Shown one piece after another: positions 59,932 through 64,000 of a DNA stretch of 64,000 nucleotides. Location: contig CASFFZ010000001.1 in NCBI GenBank assembly GCA_949294095.1, forward strand, positions 124,001-188,000, given 5' to 3'. The stretch is from an uncultured bacterium. GTDB lineage: Bacteria > Elusimicrobiota > Elusimicrobia > Elusimicrobiales > Elusimicrobiaceae. Each line of letters begins with the position of its first letter. The stretch's first letter is position 1. A program made the translations under genes and the position numbers. Below the pieces are notes generated by a model. That model saw nothing but the letters and a program-made list of their open reading frames with translations, had not been told where the DNA came from and did no database searches.

Positions 59932-61245
59932 TTAATGTTCCGCCGGGGGATTGACCGCCGCAGGCTCCGCAGCAGCCGCCCCTTGATCCGGCTGCGCGGG
60001 GACAGGCGCGCCCGCCTCTTGCGCGTGGCGGAAGAACATCGCCTTTCCCAGCCATTGAAGCCCGCCTTTTTCAATCCGAAAAGACATCAGGTTGGAGAGC
60101 ACCACGCTAAAAAAGATAACCGCATAAATGACGTCTTGGATAACCGCCCCCTCCTGCGGCAGCTGCGAGGCAATCATCGCCGCCAGCACCGCGCTGACCA
60201 ATCCGTTGGGGCACATGGCCATAATCACGGAACAATCCGAACGGGTAATTTTTTTAGATACGCAATAATTAACCGTCGGCGCCCGAAACACCAGCTTGGC
60301 CAGCGCCAGCAACAGGCCAATGGCGAGCAAATCCATCCGCCCCAGCCGAATGCAAATGCCCATATAAACGAAAAACAGCGTTTTAAAAATAAATTCAATT
60401 TCGTCAAAAAAGTCCTTTTCTCCGCTGTTTAAAGACAACAGCCGGCGGTAATCCAGCTTGGGCAGCCACAGCCGCTTAATAAGCCGTATATTCCCCGCCA
60501 CCACGCCGAAAGCCAAGGTGGCTATGGCGCCGTCTCCGCCGATCAGTCCGCTTACGCTGTACACCAAAAGCACAAAGGCAAACGTCAGCGAAATAGCATT
60601 TTCCAGCCGGCGCACCCGGTTTAAAATGCTCATCCAAAACAATCCCGCCGCCAGCGCAAACACAATGCCGATGCCAAACGATTTGATAATCCCCGCCGCC
60701 AACGCGCCGGCAGACACCGTCCCCCCGTGGGACGCCGCCGACAATAACGCCAGCGCCAGCACAATGGAGTACACGCCCGTCAGGTTGGCTTCCAGAAAAA
60801 GAATGGTTTTGGTGGTTTTGGCCACTTTTAATTTGGCCAGCATGGGAGTGATGATGGCGGTGGAATTATCCGCCACGATGGCGCCGATGATCAGCGCGTA
60901 AATTTGCGGGATGCCCAGCGTCCATTGGGTAATAAACGCGATCAAGACCGTAATGAGCAGGAAGCACACCGTGGTCAGTAATAACCCCTGCCCCACGGCA
61001 CCGCGCAGCGACAAAATGCGAAAATCCAGCCCGCTTTTAAACAGCACCACAATAAGGGCCAGCGTGGTGAAAATCTGGCCGGCTTCTCCGAACGAGGCCG
61101 GGCTGACCACGTGTAAAATGGGCCCCATTAAAATGCCCAAAATCATAAGAGGCAACACATCCGGCAGGCGCGTTTTTTCAAACAGGGACGAAAAAATATG
61201 CCCCAAAAACAGGAGTACCCCGATAAATAAGATGGCGTAGGTCAT
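59932..61245 (-). CDS. Monovalent cation:proton antiporter (CPA2 family)
   Basis: 437 aa with about 12 TM segments over residues 1-395. Family features: LPDVLPLMILGILMGPIL, LFKSGLDFRI and IVADNSTAII in the ion-binding part. A hydrophilic Ala/Pro-rich tail of ~30 residues follows; no RCK/TrkA-N domain. Likely Na+/H+ or K+/H+ exchange. TATAAT (61252-61257) ends 6 nt before the ATG with no Shine-Dalgarno, another leaderless candidate. Confidence 0.88.
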   Translation of the reverse strand: MTYAILFIGVLLFLGHIFSSLFEKTRLPDVLPLMILGILMGPILHVVSPASFGEAGQIFTTLALIVVLFKSGLDFRILSLRGAVGQGLLLTTVCFLLITVLIAFITQWTLGIPQIYALIIGAIVADNSTAIITPMLAKLKVAKTTKTILFLEANLTGVYSIVLALALLSAASHGGTVSAGALAAGIIKSFGIGIVFALAAGLFWMSILNRVRRLENAISLTFAFVLLVYSVSGLIGGDGAIATLAFGVVAGNIRLIKRLWLPKLDYRRLLSLNSGEKDFFDEIEFIFKTLFFVYMGICIRLGRMDLLAIGLLLALAKLVFRAPTVNYCVSKKITRSDCSVIMAMCPNGLVSAVLAAMIASQLPQEGAVIQDVIYAVIFFSVVLSNLMSFRIEKGGLQWLGKAMFFRHAQEAGAPVPAQPDQGAAAAEPAAVNPPAEH

Positions 61246-61305
61246 ATAAAAATTATACGAAAAAGGGCTCTTGCGCGGGGGAAGAATATTTATTTAAATA
61301 TGCTT

Positions 61306-62235
61306 ATGGAACACAATGCAAAAATTTTATTGGCGGACGATTCCCACGCCATCCGTTTTTTAGTGTCCGAAATTCTGACCAACGCCGGCTTTACCGTTAT
61401 TGAAGCCGAAGACGGACAGGAAGCCATTGAAAAAACCTATAAAGAAAACCCCGACCTGCTGATTTTGGACTATGAAATGCCCAAAAAGACAGGTTTTGAC
61501 GTCGTGCGCGAAGTGCGAAGCCGCACCGGCTACCTGCACACGCCGATTATTATTTTTACGGCGGTAACCGAAAAATCCACCAAGCTCGAAGGCCTGGGAT
61601 TAGATATTGACGACTATTTAACCAAACCCGCCGACGAAGACGAAATTGTCGCCCGCGTGAAGCTGCTTTTAAAGCGCAACAAACAAAAAATGGACTGCAA
61701 CCCCTTAACCCGCCTGCCGGGCAACCCCTCCATTCAAACGCGGGTGGAAGCCGAAATTGCCAGCGGCCGGCCGTTTGCGGTGCTGTATTGCGATTTAAAT
61801 AACTTCAAATCGTTCAACGACAAATACGGCTTTGAAGCCGGCGACCGCGTGCTGAAAACCGAGGCGGACGTAATCGTACACGCGGCCGAGCAAGATCCCA
61901 CTTCTTTTGTGGGGCATATCGGCGGGGACGATTTTATCGTGGTCTGTTCGTTTGACAAGGCCGAAGCCATCGCCCAAGAAATTACTTCCAAAACCGATGC
62001 CTTGGCCCCTACGTTTTATAACGAGGAAGACCGCAAAAACGGGTATATGGTGTCCACCAACCGCAGGGGAGAAATGGAAAAATTCAAATTCCTCTCCATC
62101 GGCATCGGCATTGTGCACAACACCAAAAAACCGCTTACTTCGTTTGCCATGGTCAGCAACATTGGCAGCGAACTCAAATGCTTGGCCAAACAGCACGAAG
62201 GAGGCAGTTTTTACGTGTTAGACCGCCGCGCCTAA
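61306..62235 (+). CDS. Response regulator with GGDEF domain (GGDDF variant)
   Basis: 309 aa. Receiver domain 1-125: LLADDS, phosphoacceptor LLILDYEMP, IFTAV, TKPADEDE. GGDEF domain about 140-305: NPLTRLPGNPSI, LYCDLNNFKSFNDKYGF, and signature HIGGDDFIVV, in which Glu of GGDEF is Asp. An insert with NRRGEMEKFK precedes the last strand. May be a weak or inactive diguanylate cyclase. Promoter TTGCGC-N17-TTAAAT ends 6 nt before ATG 61306; ATG 61300 is in frame but lies at the -10. Confidence 0.87.
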   Translation: MEHNAKILLADDSHAIRFLVSEILTNAGFTVIEAEDGQEAIEKTYKENPDLLILDYEMPKKTGFDVVREVRSRTGYLHTPIIIFTAVTEKSTKLEGLGLDIDDYLTKPADEDEIVARVKLLLKRNKQKMDCNPLTRLPGNPSIQTRVEAEIASGRPFAVLYCDLNNFKSFNDKYGFEAGDRVLKTEADVIVHAAEQDPTSFVGHIGGDDFIVVCSFDKAEAIAQEITSKTDALAPTFYNEEDRKNGYMVSTNRRGEMEKFKFLSIGIGIVHNTKKPLTSFAMVSNIGSELKCLAKQHEGGSFYVLDRRA

Positions 62236-62245
62236 GCTTTGCCTG

Positions 62246-62283
62246 CAAAAAAACGCCCCGCTCTTTGGAGCGGGGCTTTTTAT
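62246..62283. terminator. Bidirectional terminator
   Basis: GCCCCGCTC / GAGCGGGGC hairpin with A/T-runs between the GGDEF gene and pilin C. Confidence 0.88.
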
Positions 62284-62838
62284 TTATTCTGCGATGACAT
62301 TCTTAAAACCAAGCGTAGCACAAAGCTGTTTGCCCCTTTGCGTACTTTCCCGTACGCGGTAAATGCATACTTCATCGCCTACATAATCGCCGTGATCAAA
62401 CCCGATCCGAATTCTGGCCAGTTGTTTATCGGAGCAAGTAATGCGGCCTACGGTGGAATCCGGACACAGAAAAACCTGTATTGCTCCGCCTACATAAGCC
62501 CCCTGCGGCATCATATTGTCTATAAAAAAATCTTTCCCGCAAATCCACTCATTTCCTCTTGCTAAGGCAGGCTCGCAGTCCTCCACATAATTCACGTCCA
62601 AATCGCGCAAATCGGCCGCATACTTCCCATTGGCAAGGTAGTAGGCTTCCTGCGCCCGTTTAATGCCATAAGCTCTTTGTATATAATCGCTCATTCTGGC
62701 CTTATCTACTACCGATTGATATTTCGGCACAGCTATCGCGGCCAAGATACCGATTATTAATACCACTACTAAGAGCTCTATAAGCGTAAATCCGGCGTTT
62801 TTACCGCCGGGGAATGATTTTTGATAAATTTTTGCCAT
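62284..62838 (-). CDS. pilE: Type IV pilin, copy C
   Basis: 184 aa. Leader MAKIYQKSFPGGKNAG identical to pilin A, mature start FTLIELLVVVLIIGILAA, E5 present. C-terminal domain unlike A and B, with six cysteines over residues 95-180. LANGKYAADLRDLDVNYV aligns with the equivalent loop of the others. Start at ATG 62838, predicted leaderless. Confidence 0.93.
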   Translation of the reverse strand: MAKIYQKSFPGGKNAGFTLIELLVVVLIIGILAAIAVPKYQSVVDKARMSDYIQRAYGIKRAQEAYYLANGKYAADLRDLDVNYVEDCEPALARGNEWICGKDFFIDNMMPQGAYVGGAIQVFLCPDSTVGRITCSDKQLARIRIGFDHGDYVGDEVCIYRVRESTQRGKQLCATLGFKNVIAE

Positions 62839-62844
62839 ACGCAA

Positions 62845-62873
62845 AATTTATCAAAACAAAAAAACCGAGTCAA
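62845..62873 (-). promoter_or_regulatory. Leaderless promoter of pilin C
   Basis: Minus strand: TTGACT, 17-bp spacer ending TGA, TAAATT, 6 nt, ATG. Hairpin AGGGGCG / CGCCCCT (62873-62889, 3-nt loop) touches the -35, at the same place as the unrelated stem of pilin A. Confidence 0.6.
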
Positions 62874-63006
62874 GGGGCGAGCCGCCCCTCCCCACTCAAT
62901 ACCCGTTCATCCGATTAGTTTAGGCCACACTACTTAGGCAATGTAGCATCCTTACGAAAGGATAGCGGCTGACCGTTCCACTATATAAGGAATTTCTTTT
63001 TATGTG

Positions 63007-63234
63007 TCGTTGCCGTTCAGATACGCTGTTACGCTGTAAAAAGGATTTTTCCTTTTGATGTTGTTGCCGTTTATCCGCCCTTTTGTTCTGCTTATAAAAA
63101 GCCTTCCAAGACGAGTGGAAATTTTATTGTTTGAGCGCAGCGAGTTATAAAATTTCCGGCTTGGAAGTGATTTTTATAGGACACTGGGGCGGCGGTCTTT
63201 TTCGTACTTTTTCTGACGCCAGAAAAAGTACCCC
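63007..63234 (+). repeat. Structured extragenic repeat element, copy 2
   Basis: Second copy of the element at 13303-13665. Hairpin 1 (63038-63056, AAAAGGA / TCCTTTT); hairpin 2 (63103-63167) with outer stem CTTCCAAG / CTTGGAAG and inner stem GGAAATTTTAT / ATAAAATTTCC around a loop with TTGAGCGCAGCGAGTT; hairpin 3 (63205-63230) TACTTTTTCTG / CAGAAAAAGTA. Loops and flanks match copy 1; the stems mostly do not but still pair. The gap 62839-63663 holds the pilin C promoter, a diverged repeat unit near 62895-62955, this element and the tandem array; no gene is supported. Confidence 0.75.
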
Positions 63235-63586
63235 CTTGCCGGGGGCAGGCATTCAATGCTCACTCATCCGACTAAGTTACGCCACACTATTTAAGCAATA
63301 TAACACTCTTATACCACGACCTCTTGCCGGGGGCAGGCATTCAATGCTCACTCATCCGACTAGGTTACGCCACACTATTTAAGCAATATAACACTCTTAT
63401 ACCACGACCTCTTGCCGGGGGCAGGCATTCCATGCTCACTCATCCGACTAAGTTACGCCACACTATTTAAGCAATATAACACTCTTATACCACGACCTCT
63501 TGCCGGGGGCAGGCATTCAATGCCCACTCAACTGACTAGTTTACGCCACACCGTTAACGCAGTACCGCGCACCTTAAACCGACATC
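63235..63586 (+). repeat. Tandem array of 88-bp units
   Basis: Four units start at 63235, 63323, 63411 and 63499, each with CTTGCCGGGGGCAGGCATTC followed by CACTCATCCGACTA-type and GCCACACTATTTAAGC blocks. The first three are nearly identical; the fourth diverges in its second half. 88 is not a multiple of three, so the array does not encode a repeat protein. Confidence 0.85.
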
Positions 63587-63616
63587 AGCCAAAACACCTT
63601 TTTACACACCCTATAA

Positions 63617-63650
63617 AAGAAAAGCCCCGCTCCTTAGAGCGGGGCGTTTC
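63617..63650 (-). terminator. Terminator of the fluoride channel gene
   Basis: GCCCCGCTC / GAGCGGGGC hairpin downstream of the crcB stop; similar to the one at 62246-62283. Confidence 0.8.
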
Positions 63651-63663
63651 CGTTTCAAATCAT

Positions 63664-64000
63664 CTACCACGCGTGGTGCAGCCGAAACCCGGCCCACACC
63701 GCCGCCAAACACACCAGTACGTTCAAAAGCACATTGCAGGCCGCCAGGAAAAACTCCCGGTTGTGGTACAGCGAAAGCGTATCCAACGAAAAAGAGGAAA
63801 ACGTGGTAAACCCGCCCAACAGCCCCACGACTATAAATAACCGCGCCGGGTGGGACGGATTTTCAAAATGCGGGGCCAAATAACCGATGGCCAAACTGCC
63901 CAGTACATTCACGGCCAGCGTGGCCCAATGCCCGCGCCAGGCAAACGCGGCCGCCCCCATACTCACGCCGTAGCGAAGCGCCGCGCCGATAAAACCGCCT
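63664..64000 (-). CDS. crcB: Fluoride channel CrcB/FluC, partial (start beyond window)
   Basis: About 112 residues visible; the frame stays open to the window edge, where GGFIGAALRYGVS matches the usual Fluc N-terminal motif (GGxxGAxxRY), so only about 5-10 residues are missing. NVLGSLAIGYL and GLLGGFTTFSSFSLDTLSL are the conserved pore motifs (N, and the TFS Phe box). Exports F- as a dual-topology dimer. No fluoride riboswitch can be judged since the 5' region is outside. Confidence 0.9.
   Translation of the reverse strand, partial: GGFIGAALRYGVSMGAAAFAWRGHWATLAVNVLGSLAIGYLAPHFENPSHPARLFIVVGLLGGFTTFSSFSLDTLSLYHNREFFLAACNVLLNVLVCLAAVWAGFRLHHAW

Noticed and set aside
63235-63586. CRISPR array
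   Set aside because: Units are near-identical over their whole 88 bp, with no short direct repeat separated by unique spacers, and no cas genes are nearby.
63131-63840. Small ORFs across the 88-bp repeats and the structured element
   Set aside because: The repeat length is not a multiple of three, the frames shift between units, and the sequence shows RNA-like covariation rather than codon conservation.

Overview
The window looks like a chromosome segment from a host-associated Elusimicrobiota bacterium (Elusimicrobium-like). This rests on three scattered type IV pilin genes with near-identical N-termini, a diderm envelope gene set (lptF/lptG, AsmA, a very large SprA-like outer-membrane protein) and a fermentative gene set (phosphate butyryltransferase, butyrate kinase, cysteine desulfidase, Na+-coupled amino-acid and solute carriers). 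No rRNA gene is present, so the phylum call is an inference from gene content. No plasmid or phage genes, transposase or CRISPR array were seen.

Layout. 1-9.5 kb: DedA protein, secreted GH3 glycosidase, metallophosphoesterase, gltX, a GYF-type membrane protein with pilT, and a shortened uvrC. 9.6-13.3 kb: rpsT, NupG-type nucleoside transporter, yajQ and a TPR lipoprotein-like or periplasmic protein. 13.3-14.6 kb: copy 1 of a structured repeat element and pilin A. 14.6-24.5 kb: SEC-C protein, two tandem P-loop ATPases, M23 peptidase, ptb-buk, an RNA methyltransferase with lpdA, radC-cyuA, and comF. 24.5-31.5 kb: SprA-like giant and a trypsin-fold protease with a cysteine at the nucleophile position. 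31.6-38.9 kb: lptF-lptG, response regulator, phosphohexomutase, tmRNA, NYN RNase, tRNA-Leu, psd-pssA and pilin B. 39-50.6 kb: RDD protein, sodium/solute symporter, LemA/HtpX/LemA, LtaS-like enzyme, two paralogous secreted proteins of unknown function, and pyrimidine phosphorylase. 50.6-62.2 kb: AsmA, queH, corA, alanine symporter, nucleoside phosphorylase, TPR-kinase, murI, YfiH, CPA2 antiporter and a REC-GGDEF protein. 62.3-64 kb: pilin C, copy 2 of the structured element with an 88-bp tandem array, and a fluoride channel cut by the window edge.

How the genes work together. The pilins and PilT belong to a type IV pilus. LptF/G, AsmA, the SprA-like protein, the LtaS-like enzyme and the M23 peptidase serve the envelope. 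Nucleoside uptake (NupG) and phosphorolysis (two phosphorylases and YfiH), amino-acid uptake (alanine symporter), CyuA and Ptb-Buk suggest scavenging of nucleosides and amino acids with substrate-level ATP formation.

The most notable signals are: (i) a repeated extragenic element of about 250 bp in two copies 50 kb apart, whose hairpin stems differ in sequence but remain perfectly paired; (ii) a recurrent promoter layout in which a -10 hexamer, often an extended TGn -10, ends exactly 6 nt before the ATG, predicting leaderless mRNAs for pilins, uvrC, queH, a kinase and others; (iii) the SprA-like protein outside its usual phylum; and (iv) the cysteine-nucleophile chymotrypsin-fold protease.
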